Notes: generated by a model from the sequence alone, not told the origin. DNA of 64,000 nt from Anaerolineae bacterium (GCA_023382535.1 JAHDWA010000004.1:203542-267541); one strand, 5' to 3'; counted from the stretch's first letter, positions 7,316 through 16,900 are shown. Program-made: numbers and translations.

Positions 7316-10300
7316 ATGGGGGAATTAAAACTCTATCTGTTCGGTCCACCCCGGGTGGAGATGGATAATGCACCGCTAGATCTTCAACGCCGCAAGGCTT
7401 TGGCCATGCTGGCGTATCTGGCCGCGACCGGCCAGCCCCACAGCCGCGACGCCCTGGCGACCCTCTTCTGGCCTGATCTGGACCAGCAGCGCGCCCGCGC
7501 CTACTTTCGGCGGGATCTGGCGGCGCTCAACACGGGTCTGCCCGGCAACTGGCTCAGCGCCGACCGGGAAACGGTCGAGTTGAACCGCGAGGCCGGCCTC
7601 TGGGTAGATACCGCGCAATTTCAGCGTCTCCTGACCACTTGCCAGCGCCACGACCACCCGGCAGAAAGCGTTTGCGCCGATTGCCTGCCCCTCCTGGCCG
7701 AAGCCGCCGCCCTCTATACCGGCGATTTTCTGGCCGGGTTTACCCTGCGGGACAGCCCCGAATTTGATGATTGGCAGTTCTTTCAAACGGAGAGCCTGCG
7801 CCAAGAATTGGCGTCAGCCTTGGAGCGGCTGGTGCAAGGTTTGCATGCCCAGGGCAAAGCCGAGGCGGCCATTCCGCACGCCCGGCGCTGGGTGGCGCTC
7901 GATCCCCTGCACGAACCGGCCCAGCGCCAGTTGATCCAGGTGTATGACCAGGCCGGGCAGTCGGCCGCTGCGTTGCGCCAGTACGAAGAGTACGTCAAGC
8001 TGCTGGAGGAAGAACTCGGCCTGCCGCCGGAAGAAGAGACGACAACCCTGTATGAAGCGATCAAAGCCAAACGCATCCTGCAACCGTTCCTCAAAGCCAG
8101 GCGGGAGTCACCTCCGGCCAAAGCTCAGCTTCAGGCAACAACATCTCCACCAGAACAATATGTGACAGCCAGTACCAGGGTCGAGACGTCGGCCCAGCCC
8201 GCAGCAGGCAGGTTGGCTGAGGCTGCGCCCCAACAGCCTGGCCGGCCAGAACCTATCGAGCGGGGGACGCCGCGCCACAATTTGCCCTCACAACTTTCTC
8301 CCCTCATTGGCCGTGAAGCAGAACTCGGGCAAATTCGACGCCTGCTGCTCGATGAGCCTGACTGCCGTTTGTTAACCCTGGTCGGCCCCGGGGGGACCGG
8401 CAAAACCCGGCTGGCTTTAGCCGCCGGGGCGGCGCTGCTGGAGGCGTTTCCGCATGGGGTCTACTTTGTTTCGCTGGCTCCGGTGAGTGAGCCTGAGTTC
8501 ATCGTCTCGGCGATAGCCGAAGCGCTGAACTTTAACTTTGCCGGAGCGGCAGAGCCAAAAGAGCAGCTTTTGACCTACCTGCACGAGAAAAATTTACTGT
8601 TGGTGGTGGATAACTTTGAACATCTTTTAGGCGGGGCTGAGTTGCTTTCGGAAATCTTGCACACAGCGCCCCGGGTTAGCCTGCTGGTGACCTCCCGGGA
8701 GCGGCTGAATTTACAGGAAGAATGGAGCAACGAGGTCGCGGGGATGACATTCCCCCGGCCCGGCGACACGATCCCCGTTGATGATTCAGCCGCGCTGGAG
8801 CCATACAGCGCTCTGCGCCTGTTTCTCCAGCGCGCCCGCCAGGCCAAGGCCAGTTTCTCCCTTTCAGCCGAAGATATGCCCTATGCCGTGCGTATCTGCG
8901 AGCTGGTAGATGGGCTGCCGTTGGGCCTGGAGTTGGCCGCCCCCTGGGTTCGACTGATGCCCTGCCGGGAAATCGCGGCGGAACTGGAGCGCAACCTGGA
9001 TATCCTCAGCACGTCGCTGCGCAATGTACCGGAGCGGCATCGCAGTGTCAGAGCAGTCTTTGAACAAACGTGGGAGCGGCTGCTGCCGGAAGAACAGGTT
9101 GTGCTGAGCCAGTTATCCATCTTTCGCGGCGGCTGCCTGCGCCCGGCGGCTGACGCCGTGACCGGGGCGACCTTACCCCGGCTGTTATCATTGGTGGACA
9201 AGGCGTTGTTACGCCGCACCAGCAGCGGGCGCTATGAAATGCACGAGTTGATCCGGCAGTTTTCCCTGGAACAGTTGCAGGCCAACTCACTCGTCTATGA
9301 ACAGGTCCAGGATCGCCATTATGCTTACTACACCGCTTTTCTGCACCAGCATACTGCCGATATCAAAAGCGGCCGGCAGAAAGAAGCTTTGGAGGCAATC
9401 ACCACTGATTTTGATAATATCCGCGCCGCCTGGCATCGAGCTATCGAATGTAAAGACGCCTATGCGCTCGAACAAGCCGCCGAGTGCCTTTGTTTATACA
9501 GTGAGATGCGCGGCGCGCTGCACGAAGGCGAAGCGGCCTTCCAGCAGGCCGCGGCCGTGCTGACTGGTCCACTCCCAGCGCCTGACAGGGCGGCGGTCGA
9601 AGCCCAGGAAAACCTGAGGGGCTTCCTCCTGGCGAGCCAGGGGATGCTCTGCGCTCATCGAGGTGAACTGCAAGCGGGTCAAAGCCTGATGGAGCAGGGT
9701 TTATCACTGCTGCGCCAGTTTCCCCACCCTGAGCGTCACCGGCAACAGGAGGCGTTCACCCTGCTTTGGCTGGGCTGGCTTGTGTTTCTGCAAGGCAAGA
9801 CCAGTGAGGCTGAAGCCTGCATTGAAGAGAGCCTGGCCCTTTTTTCCGCAATTGGCGACCGCTGGGGGGTGGCAAAAAGCCTGTTTGTTTTGGGTAACAG
9901 CTTAACGGCGCGAGGCTTACTGGCCGAGTCAGAACCGCCGTTGCGCGAAAGCCTGGCTATTTGCCAGGAGATTGACGATCGCCGCAGCCGCCTGCTGGTC
10001 AATCGCAACCTGGCCATCCTGACCTTATGGTTTGGGGATTATGATCAAACGCGGCAGCTTCTTGAGGAAGCAGCCAGTTTCAGCCGGGAATTTAATGACC
10101 AAATCGGTTTGGCCTATACCCTGCGCGAACGGGGCGTGCTTGAAACGGCTCAGGGCGAGTACGAACCGGCTATGCAAACGCTCCAGGAGAGTATTGCCAT
10201 TACCGATGCCATGGGGAGTCACTGGGAGTCCGCCGCTGCTCTCGACGATGTGGCCACGGTCTTACGGCTGACCGGCGACTACGTGGCGGCGGAGTGGGCT

Positions 10301-10834
10301 TTGAACCAGTGCCTGGAGGCGTCACAGGCAATTAATAATGCCTACTACACAGCTCGCTGCCTGGGCAACCTGGGTTGTGTTGCTTACCACAAGGGCGAGT
10401 ATCATCAGGCTGAACACCGTTTGCAGCAAGCCCTGGCGTTGTGGGCCGGCATGGGCCACGACCCTTATCGGGCCTGGGTTTTGAGCCAATTGGGCCATGT
10501 CGCGGCCAAGCAAACTCGGTCCAGCGAAGCCGGAGCGTACTACCGGCAAGCCCTGCTGCTGTCAACCCGGCACAATTTGGCCCCCTTTGCCCTGGAGGTT
10601 TTTATTGGGGCAGCCAGGTTATTACTCCCGGCCGGCCAGACGGGACACGTCGCTCAACTGCTGGCATTGGCTCAGCATCATCCGGCCGGTACTGCCGAAA
10701 CAAAAGAGGCAGCCCGTGATCTCCTCGATGAGCTGACTACCCGTCTGCCCGGCGAACTCACAGCCGCCGGTCTGTCACTTGACTGGCAGACCGTGGCCGG
10801 ACAAATTATTGAGGTTTTGTCCACCAAACCATAA
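7316..10834 (+). CDS. BTAD-domain transcriptional activator with NB-ARC-type ATPase and TPR repeats (1172 aa)
   Basis: Residues ~1-100 form a winged-helix segment (LYLFGPPRVEMDN), ~100-255 a BTAD (YTGDFLAGFTLRDSPEF, WVALDPLHEPAQRQL). A Pro/Ala/Gln-rich linker follows, then an NB-ARC/AP-ATPase module (~340-620) with LVGPGGTGKTRLAL near 355, LLLVVDNFEHLL near 430 and the VTSRERL sensor-type motif. The C-terminal ~400 residues are TPR-like (LGNSLTARGLLAES, LGHVAAKQTRSSEAG). Its first 255 residues closely resemble the other BTAD protein 700 bp upstream, so the two are paralogues whose ATPase halves come from different families. Operator B just upstream suggests autoregulation; its close sequence match to operator A suggests it also controls the leftmost operon. 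Confidence 0.9.
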   Translation: MGELKLYLFGPPRVEMDNAPLDLQRRKALAMLAYLAATGQPHSRDALATLFWPDLDQQRARAYFRRDLAALNTGLPGNWLSADRETVELNREAGLWVDTAQFQRLLTTCQRHDHPAESVCADCLPLLAEAAALYTGDFLAGFTLRDSPEFDDWQFFQTESLRQELASALERLVQGLHAQGKAEAAIPHARRWVALDPLHEPAQRQLIQVYDQAGQSAAALRQYEEYVKLLEEELGLPPEEETTTLYEAIKAKRILQPFLKARRESPPAKAQLQATTSPPEQYVTASTRVETSAQPAAGRLAEAAPQQPGRPEPIERGTPRHNLPSQLSPLIGREAELGQIRRLLLDEPDCRLLTLVGPGGTGKTRLALAAGAALLEAFPHGVYFVSLAPVSEPEFIVSAIAEALNFNFAGAAEPKEQLLTYLHEKNLLLVVDNFEHLLGGAELLSEILHTAPRVSLLVTSRERLNLQEEWSNEVAGMTFPRPGDTIPVDDSAALEPYSALRLFLQRARQAKASFSLSAEDMPYAVRICELVDGLPLGLELAAPWVRLMPCREIAAELERNLDILSTSLRNVPERHRSVRAVFEQTWERLLPEEQVVLSQLSIFRGGCLRPAADAVTGATLPRLLSLVDKALLRRTSSGRYEMHELIRQFSLEQLQANSLVYEQVQDRHYAYYTAFLHQHTADIKSGRQKEALEAITTDFDNIRAAWHRAIECKDAYALEQAAECLCLYSEMRGALHEGEAAFQQAAAVLTGPLPAPDRAAVEAQENLRGFLLASQGMLCAHRGELQAGQSLMEQGLSLLRQFPHPERHRQQEAFTLLWLGWLVFLQGKTSEAEACIEESLALFSAIGDRWGVAKSLFVLGNSLTARGLLAESEPPLRESLAICQEIDDRRSRLLVNRNLAILTLWFGDYDQTRQLLEEAASFSREFNDQIGLAYTLRERGVLETAQGEYEPAMQTLQESIAITDAMGSHWESAAALDDVATVLRLTGDYVAAEWALNQCLEASQAINNAYYTARCLGNLGCVAYHKGEYHQAEHRLQQALALWAGMGHDPYRAWVLSQLGHVAAKQTRSSEAGAYYRQALLLSTRHNLAPFALEVFIGAARLLLPAGQTGHVAQLLALAQHHPAGTAETKEAARDLLDELTTRLPGELTAAGLSLDWQTVAGQIIEVLSTKP

Positions 10835-10853
10835 AGACCCGTATAAGTCAGCC

Positions 10854-11876
10854 TTATTTGCGGCCTATTGTCCAAGTCTGTCCTGCTACCCCTCTTTCGC
10901 TAACCCATTGTGCTGTCAGCTCCGGCGATATAGCCAGCGCCGCCTGGAACTGCTCCACTGCTAACTCAACTTCTTCCTCCCTGGCCAGGGTCTGGCCCAG
11001 CCTGAGGTAAAACTTGACCAGCAGGTCGTCCGTTTGCTCCGGGCAGATTTTTTTATGGGCCAACGCAAGCTGCACGGCTGCTCGAAATCCTTCGGCATCA
11101 ACCCTGGCTTTGGTAGCGTAAAAACCACGCTTGCCCCCTTCCCGCAGGCGCGATTTGGAACCCGCTTTATCGCGCGTATTGCGGTAGGCGGATAACGGCT
11201 CATTTACGTAGACAAACGGGCCGCCGCCGGCGGAGTAGCGGAACCAGGTGTGGGAGTCTTCGGAGACACGCTCCGGCGGGAAGGGGAATTGAACGGCGAG
11301 GTCAGTTCTGACAGCAGTGGATGAAGTGTGGTTGATGTACCCCGTTTCCGTGCCGATGGCGATCCAGGCATTGTCGCCCTGGGGTGGGTGCTGCCGGTGC
11401 GCCTCAATGACCTCCGCCACCGAGCCGGTCATTTCTGCCAGCGATAGTTCCTGGCCGTCCTGGTCAATCACCCGAAACGTCGAATAGACGACGCCGGTGG
11501 TGGGCCGTTCGACAAAAACGCGCCGGACCACCTCCAGCCGGCGGGGATAGGATAGGTCGTCGGCGTCGTTGAAAAGGATGAGGGGCGCATCCTGGCGCTG
11601 CGCCCAGTGGATGCCCAGGTTGCGAGACGCTCCCGCGCCTTCATTCGTCTCCTTGTAGAGGACGTGGATCCGGCCTGGATACTGACGTTCGAGCTGCTGC
11701 AAATAAGCCCTGGCTTCCGGGTCCGGCGAGGCGTCATCCACCAGCACGATCCGCCAGTTGGGGTCTGTCTGCTGAAAAATACCGTTTAATGCTGCTTCCA
11801 GGTGGTGCTGCGTCTGCCGGAAGTCCGGCGTCCAGTACGGGATAACAAAAGCAGCCGGAGCAGTTGCAAAATTCAT
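10854..11876 (-). CDS. Glycosyltransferase family 2 protein
   Basis: A GT-A fold is visible at the N-terminus: FVIPYWTPDFRQTQHHLE, IVLVDDASPDPEA, NEGAGASRNLGIHWA and the DXD-like FNDADDLSYPRRLEVV (around residue 110), which would bind the metal and nucleotide sugar. The C-terminal ~80 residues look helical and TPR-like (FYLRLGQTLAREEEVELAVE), probably for protein contact. The ATG is preceded by GGAAGGGGGG; a TTG 24 bases further upstream is less likely. The gene is convergent with the second BTAD regulator, with only 19 bp between stops. Acceptor and sugar cannot be told from sequence. Confidence 0.85.
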   Translation of the reverse strand: MNFATAPAAFVIPYWTPDFRQTQHHLEAALNGIFQQTDPNWRIVLVDDASPDPEARAYLQQLERQYPGRIHVLYKETNEGAGASRNLGIHWAQRQDAPLILFNDADDLSYPRRLEVVRRVFVERPTTGVVYSTFRVIDQDGQELSLAEMTGSVAEVIEAHRQHPPQGDNAWIAIGTETGYINHTSSTAVRTDLAVQFPFPPERVSEDSHTWFRYSAGGGPFVYVNEPLSAYRNTRDKAGSKSRLREGGKRGFYATKARVDAEGFRAAVQLALAHKKICPEQTDDLLVKFYLRLGQTLAREEEVELAVEQFQAALAISPELTAQWVSERGVAGQTWTIGRK

Positions 11877-11942
11877 CTGGCCCCCCTTCCAGATAAGCAA
11901 GCGCTGCCACTCTCTCTCCAGGATTAGTCCCTCCCTGTGAGT

Positions 11943-11970
11943 TTGTGCAGACCGATTATCTGCTTATAAT
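11943..11970 (+). promoter_or_regulatory. Promoter upstream of the CPA2 antiporter
   Basis: TTGTGC (11943-11948), 16-bp spacer, perfect TATAAT (11965-11970), giving an mRNA leader of roughly 70 bases. Confidence 0.5.
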
Positions 11971-12048
11971 ACGGCAAATTTTGAGTTGGGCCAATCGCGC
12001 TCTCCAAAAATAGAAAACAAAATAGAGTCGTCGTGAGAGGGGGATTAG

Positions 12049-13743
12049 ATGCACGGACTTATCGAGGATATTGGCATTGTCGTGGTGGTGGCGACCATCA
12101 TTGGTCTCATTACCCACAAATTAAAGCAGCCGATTATCCTGGGCTATCTGATTGCCGGGGTCATCGTCGGGCCGGAAATCGGGCGGCAGTTGATTACCGA
12201 ACCGGAAAATATCGAAGTCATCTCCGAAATCGGCCTGATCCTGCTCCTCTTCATCATCGGCCTTGAATTGGATTTGAACTCCCTCATCACCTCGGGCAAG
12301 CGGCTGGCTGTGGTCGGAGCAGGCCAGTTTGTTATCTGTGTTTTGTTAGGGCTGGCTGTTTTCTCGGCCTCCGGTTTTAACAGCGGCGAGGGCGGCTTAG
12401 ATGTGTTGTATGTGGCGCTGCTGTGCGCCTTGAGCAGCACGGCGATTGTCATTAAGTCGCTCAACGACAAATTTGAACTCGATACCCTGCACGGCAAGCT
12501 GTCGGTCGGTATTTTAATTATTCAAGATCTGTGGGCCATCGTCATCCTGGCGCTTCAGCCCAATTTCAACAACTTCCAATTCAGTCTCATTGGCCTGGCA
12601 ATCCTCAAAAGTGCGCTGCTGGTGGGGGTTGGCTTTCTGGTCAGCAAATATGTCCTAAAAAATATCTTCGAGTCGATCTCCAAATCGCCGGAGATGGTTG
12701 TGTCTGTCTCGATTGGCTGGGCGGCCCTGGTCGCCGGGACGGCTGGATTGATTGGCCTGTCCAAAGAAATGGGGGCTTTGATTGCCGGGGTTTCGATTTC
12801 GACCTTTCCCTACAGTATTCACGTTACGGCAAAAACCCTGCCCCTGCGCGATTTCTTCCTGACCTTATTTTTTGTCTCCCTGGGAATGGAAATCATTGCC
12901 CCTGAAACTTCGGTGGTCCTGGTCAGTTTGGGCTTGAGCGCGTTTATCATCTTCTCCCGCTTTGCCAGTATTCTGCCCCTGGCTTTAAAGACCGGCGCCA
13001 GCCTGCGGACCGCTTTTATCTCTTCCTTAAATCTGGCCCAATTGAGCGAATTTTCCCTGGTCGTGGCTTCGATCGGCCTGGGGCTGGGGCATATCCAGGA
13101 ATTGACCTTCGCCATTTTAATCTACACGATGGCTTTCACTTCCATAATTTCGTCGTACCTGATTAAGTACAACTACCAAATCTACCATCAGTTTGAGCAT
13201 CTGCTAAAGCGCTTACACTGGCGCAGCCGGAGCGCGGCCCGCTCCGAGGCAGGCGAGCACGAAGCCCGGCCTATTGTCATTCTGGGCTACCATCGCGGCG
13301 CCCAATCTCTGGTTGAAACCCTATCGGAGCAGTACCCGCAGGTGCTTGATAAAATTCTGGTAGTGGATTTCAATGTCGAAGCGCTGCGAGAGCTGCAAGA
13401 CAGGCAGGTCGCCGGCATCTTTGGCGACATCAGTCATCTCGACACGCTGGAACATGTTCACCTGCAAGATGCTGAGGTCATTATCTCGACCATCCCCGAT
13501 GCGCTGTTGAAAGGAATCAATAACCTGGCCCTGGTCAAAGCCTGCCGGGCCCTGGCGCCCAATGCCACCCTTATTGCCACCGCCGATTTGCCGGAGCAGG
13601 TTCGTGAGTTGAAACATGCCGGGGTGAATGAGGTGATCTTGCCTTACTCGATGGCCGGGGAATACCTGGCCAATTACCTCGGCACGGTTATAGCGGACCG
13701 GCTTGAACTGGACGAACCTCTGGAGGACACCGTGTCAGCCTGA
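12049..13743 (+). CDS. CPA2-family cation/proton antiporter with C-terminal TrkA-N domain
   Basis: The first ~390 residues are polytopic, with the CPA2 start GLIEDIGIVVVVATIIGLIT, HKLKQPIILGYLIAGVIVGP and the ALSSTAIVIKSL segment that resembles the conserved ion-path helix of KefB-like exchangers. A C-terminal RCK/TrkA-N Rossmann domain (~405-545; ARPIVILGYHRGAQSL, ILVVDFNVEALREL, GDISHLDTLEHVHL) would gate transport. The usual glycine triad GxGxxG is replaced by GYHRGA, so nucleotide binding may be altered. GAGGGGG precedes the ATG. Likely K+ or Na+ export coupled to protons; the ion cannot be decided from sequence. Confidence 0.88.
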   Translation: MHGLIEDIGIVVVVATIIGLITHKLKQPIILGYLIAGVIVGPEIGRQLITEPENIEVISEIGLILLLFIIGLELDLNSLITSGKRLAVVGAGQFVICVLLGLAVFSASGFNSGEGGLDVLYVALLCALSSTAIVIKSLNDKFELDTLHGKLSVGILIIQDLWAIVILALQPNFNNFQFSLIGLAILKSALLVGVGFLVSKYVLKNIFESISKSPEMVVSVSIGWAALVAGTAGLIGLSKEMGALIAGVSISTFPYSIHVTAKTLPLRDFFLTLFFVSLGMEIIAPETSVVLVSLGLSAFIIFSRFASILPLALKTGASLRTAFISSLNLAQLSEFSLVVASIGLGLGHIQELTFAILIYTMAFTSIISSYLIKYNYQIYHQFEHLLKRLHWRSRSAARSEAGEHEARPIVILGYHRGAQSLVETLSEQYPQVLDKILVVDFNVEALRELQDRQVAGIFGDISHLDTLEHVHLQDAEVIISTIPDALLKGINNLALVKACRALAPNATLIATADLPEQVRELKHAGVNEVILPYSMAGEYLANYLGTVIADRLELDEPLEDTVSA

Positions 13744-13781
13744 AACTGAGGACGTTACAAAATGTTGTTGCCTACCCAGTT

Positions 13782-13973
13782 TTAGCTGATAAATATGTGA
13801 ACAATCGTCAGCACACTCAGCCCAATGCTCCCTACCCCCACTGCAACTCCATATTTCTTTGGTGAGCCTTGAGGGATACCCTCGCCGACCCGCAAGCGCC
13901 AGTACTGCTCAAATTCTGCTTCGCGCTCTTTATGGAGAGCTTTGCCCAGTTCATAATCTGTAATTGCATTCAT
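13782..13973 (-). CDS. Small single-pass membrane protein, 63 aa
   Basis: A charged N-terminal half (TDYELGKALHKEREAEFEQY) is followed by one C-terminal transmembrane helix (YGVAVGVGSIGLSVLTIVHI). AGAGGT lies upstream of the ATG. It is 36 bp past the end of the antiporter on the opposite strand and just downstream of the flavin oxidoreductase gene. I do not recognise the family; a tail-anchored accessory protein is all that can be said. Confidence 0.6.
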   Translation of the reverse strand: MNAITDYELGKALHKEREAEFEQYWRLRVGEGIPQGSPKKYGVAVGVGSIGLSVLTIVHIFIS

Positions 13974-14009
13974 TTTTACATTTACCTCTGTAGGTTTTCA
14001 TAAGTTTGT

Positions 14010-15299
14010 TTAGCTGGCTGGCAATTGCCGCCGCTGTCCGGGTAGCGAGCCGGAAGGCTGCTCCCGATGAGTCAGGTTGACCCACAAAGCGCGGAGGATC
14101 GCTTTGAAGGGCGGAAAGTGACGAAAATCGGCCAGGCGGGTGGTGTGCGGGCCGGTATATTGGCCCAGCCGCGGGTCGCGCACGGCGGCGGAGTACATAA
14201 GCCGCTCAAAGAGATTGAAGGGGCGAACCTGGGCAAAATCAGCGTCGCGGACAAAACGACCGCCAAAGGCAGCCTGCTGCTGCTGCCGATACCGTTTCAA
14301 AGCGCGGTCTAATTTCTCCGGGTGCGCCTCCGCCAGTGCTCCAGCCGTAGCCTCGACCAGCCACTCCGCCGCCTGAATGGCCCAGCCGATGCCCTGCCCC
14401 CAGACCGGGTCGGGCGCTACGGCGGCGTCGCCGACCAAAGCCAGGCCGGGGGCAGTGGGCCGGCGCGAGATGAGCGGGATGTCCAGCATGCCGAGCACCT
14501 CTGAAACCTGTTCGGCGGCCCGCAGATTGGGCCCGTTGGGTAAGCGCTCAAAAAACCGAACAAAATTTCCCGGCACGTCTTGCTTGAACTCGGCCAGCTT
14601 TGATTTGGGTAAAGCACAGGCCAGCAAGGTCAAGCCATCATCGTTGGGCAAGGCATAGGCGACCTCTGGCTCCAGATACCAGACCTGGTTCCGCTGGCCG
14701 GTGGCCAGGGTCAGGTTGCGGAAGTAGGCGAAGTACATAAAGCGGTTGTTTGTTTTTATCTGGCTTGGCATGCCGGCCAATTCGGCGGTGCGCGAGTTAC
14801 GGCCGTCGGCGCCCACCACCAACTGCGCCCGCAGTTCTAACTGCTGCCGGTCAGGCCCCTCAGCCCGGATACCGGCGATGCGATTATTAACGTAAACAAG
14901 CTCTCGTAAAGTCGTTCCCGGCCTGAAATCAACGCCTGGCGTAGCGGCCGCCTGGCGGCGCAGGATCGGGTCTAAGACCTCGCGGCGAATGCTGTAACCG
15001 TAAGATTTGCCATCCTTACGGGCTCCGGCTCCCAGCCAGCCCCAGCGCGTCCAGGCTTGACCGCCGTTGCGAATGCCCCCGGCAGTCTCGATGTCGTCGG
15101 CAACGCCCAGGCGTTGCAGGGTTGGCACTGCGTTGGGTTGAAGGTAGTGCGTGCAGACTTTTTTGTAGGCATTGATGTCTCGATGGCGTTCCAGCAAAGC
15201 CACCCGGAAACCCTGGCGGGCAAACAGAATGGCCGCCGTACAGCCGCCCGCGCTCGCCCCCACGATAATTACATCGTAAGCTGTCACTGATTGATTCAT
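14010..15299 (-). CDS. FAD-dependent monooxygenase / geranylgeranyl-reductase-like oxidoreductase
   Basis: The 429-residue protein has the p-hydroxybenzoate-hydroxylase fold marks: N-terminal dinucleotide motif DVIIVGASAGGCTAAILFAR, a middle VVGADGRNSRTAELAG (DG motif), and a C-terminal GLALVGDAAVAPDPVWGQG (GD motif) followed by GIGWAIQAAEWL. Related enzymes are group A flavin monooxygenases, halogenases and geranylgeranyl reductases; no halogenase WxWxIP motif is present. A basic, purine-rich leader (AAGGAAAAAGC) precedes the ATG. A small charged protein gene lies 35 bp upstream in the same direction, so they may be co-transcribed. Substrate unknown. Confidence 0.82.
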   Translation of the reverse strand: MNQSVTAYDVIIVGASAGGCTAAILFARQGFRVALLERHRDINAYKKVCTHYLQPNAVPTLQRLGVADDIETAGGIRNGGQAWTRWGWLGAGARKDGKSYGYSIRREVLDPILRRQAAATPGVDFRPGTTLRELVYVNNRIAGIRAEGPDRQQLELRAQLVVGADGRNSRTAELAGMPSQIKTNNRFMYFAYFRNLTLATGQRNQVWYLEPEVAYALPNDDGLTLLACALPKSKLAEFKQDVPGNFVRFFERLPNGPNLRAAEQVSEVLGMLDIPLISRRPTAPGLALVGDAAVAPDPVWGQGIGWAIQAAEWLVEATAGALAEAHPEKLDRALKRYRQQQQAAFGGRFVRDADFAQVRPFNLFERLMYSAAVRDPRLGQYTGPHTTRLADFRHFPPFKAILRALWVNLTHREQPSGSLPGQRRQLPAS

Positions 15300-15333
15300 T
15301 GCTTTTTCCTTATCTTACAAGCTATCTTTTTAC

Positions 15334-15555
15334 TTATCTGGGTGAGTTTGCCAGATCAGGCGTCACGGAATTGGGTCGAGCCTGAAGCCTTAGGTATTGC
15401 CTGGCGGCGGCTGCCAGGCGGTGAAGGAGATGCCCTAAAAACCTGGCTCGATGCTGTCGTGCTTCAGCAGCAAGCCGCCAGGCTTCAGCTTCGCGCAGCC
15501 GATCTTGACGCTGAAGTTGACTCAGCTTTAACAATAAATTCGGATGTAACATCAT
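15334..15555 (-). CDS. Small charged hypothetical protein, 73 aa
   Basis: Starts MMLHPNLLLKLSQLQRQDRL and continues with an Arg/Ala/Glu-rich helix (REAEAWRLAAEARQHRARFL). Very similar short proteins of the type 'L-REAE-xRL' occur next to many genes in Chloroflexota; no function is known. AAAGGGCC lies about 9-15 bases upstream of the paired ATGs. It is in the same orientation as, and 35 bp upstream of, the flavin monooxygenase-like gene. Chance ORF status cannot be excluded. Confidence 0.5.
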   Translation of the reverse strand: MMLHPNLLLKLSQLQRQDRLREAEAWRLAAEARQHRARFLGHLLHRLAAAARQYLRLQARPNSVTPDLANSPR

Positions 15556-15849
15556 CTTTGTATGGCCCTTTCTGCCGGTGTACTTCAGGCGTTCATGCTA
15601 TGGGTCAGAGTATGCCCTTACTATATCCACTCCTCGCACCGAAAACGTTGCTGCAAGCGCACCAAAATGCGTTCCACCGGGAGGCATTGTGAATTGACCA
15701 GGACTGGTTTGACCCTAACTGGCCCGCAATACCTGTTTAGCCTGCGTTAAAGCAGAGACAAATCCAAAATTACCCGAGGCCAAGTGAGCCGGGATATTCT
15801 CACCGTAGGTCAGGCAATAGAACCGTTCCACCTGCATAGTCAAAAAGAC
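15556..15849. other. Intergenic region without recognised gene
   Basis: Separates the small charged protein gene (minus) from the luciferase-like gene (plus). I see short open frames without ribosome binding sites and no stable hairpin; it presumably holds the divergent promoters. Confidence 0.4.
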
Positions 15850-15879
15850 TTGTCAATTCTTGATCAAATCGGCTACAAT
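15850..15879 (+). promoter_or_regulatory. Promoter of the luciferase-like oxidoreductase gene
   Basis: TTGTCA (15850-15855), 18-bp spacer, TACAAT (15874-15879), about 45 bases before the start codon. Confidence 0.6.
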
Positions 15880-15922
15880 GGTCTTCCTTATGCAGACTAT
15901 AAATGAAAGGACTACCTAAAAA

Positions 15923-16900
15923 ATGGAGACAGGACGAGATTTTAACCTGGGGGTGATGTTCAGGCGTGAGCATGCCCCTGAACATCTGCCCGATTTCGCC
16001 CGCCGGGCCGAAGAGGCCGGTTTTGGTGAACTATGGGTGGTCGAGGATTGTTTCTATACCAGCGGGATCGCCAGCGCCGCAACCGCGCTGGCCTGTACGG
16101 ATTCCATCACCGTCGGGTTAGGCATCCTGCCGGCTGTCGTGCGTAATCCGGTCTTTGCCGCTATGGAAATCGCCACGCTGACCCGCCTTTACCCCGGACG
16201 ATTTTTGCCGGGTTTCGGCCACGGGGTGGCCGGTTGGATGAAGCAAATTGGCGCGTTTCCTACCTCCCAGCTTAAGGCCCTGGAGGAGGTCGTGGGTACC
16301 GTACGCCGGCTGCTGACCGGCGATGAGGTAACGTTTGGTGGGACGGAGGTTCACCTTGACAGGGCCAAACTGGTGCATCCGCCACAGCAACCGCCGCCCA
16401 TCTCACTGGGGGTCAGAGGGGCTAAATCGCTGGCGCTGTCCGGGCGGGTGGCCGACGGCACGATTCTGGCCGAGTATGCCGCCCCGGAGTATGTGGCCTG
16501 GGCGCGGGAACAGATCAGGATTGGGCAGCAAGAAGCAGGACGAACCGCTGTTCATCGCCTCACGGTTTTTGCCTTTACTTGTGTAGACGCCGCTGCCCGC
16601 CAGCAGTTACGGCCCCTGGCGGCGGCGGCCCTCGCTACCGGAAAAATTGACGCTCAGATTGTACCGCTGGGTATTCTACCCAAAGTCCGGGAATTGAGGG
16701 AAAACGGGGGCAGGCAGCGCCTGGAAGAAGCGATACCTGATGAATGGCTCGATAAGCTGGCGATTGTAGGTAAACCCACGGAATGTGTGCAGGCTGTTCA
16801 GCGCCTGGTGGCAGCCGGGGCCGATAGCGTAGTGCTGGTGCCCTTACCGGGCAAGAGTTTAAGCGAGGTAGATGTTTTGGCGCGTCATCTGCTCTCGTAG
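15923..16900 (+). CDS. LLM-class (luciferase-like) flavin-dependent oxidoreductase
   Basis: The 325-residue TIM-barrel protein shows the luciferase-like signature: DFARRAEEAGFGELWVVEDC, ALACTDSITVGLGILPAVVR, TLTRLYPGRFLPGFGHGVAG and ISLGVRGAKSLALSGRVADG. The family uses FMN or coenzyme F420; the LGVRGxKSLxLxGRxADG pattern is common in F420-type members, but the cofactor cannot be settled from sequence. It reads as the first gene of a short transcript with the RidA-like gene 44 bp downstream, which may remove a reactive product. Confidence 0.85.
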   Translation: METGRDFNLGVMFRREHAPEHLPDFARRAEEAGFGELWVVEDCFYTSGIASAATALACTDSITVGLGILPAVVRNPVFAAMEIATLTRLYPGRFLPGFGHGVAGWMKQIGAFPTSQLKALEEVVGTVRRLLTGDEVTFGGTEVHLDRAKLVHPPQQPPPISLGVRGAKSLALSGRVADGTILAEYAAPEYVAWAREQIRIGQQEAGRTAVHRLTVFAFTCVDAAARQQLRPLAAAALATGKIDAQIVPLGILPKVRELRENGGRQRLEEAIPDEWLDKLAIVGKPTECVQAVQRLVAAGADSVVLVPLPGKSLSEVDVLARHLLS

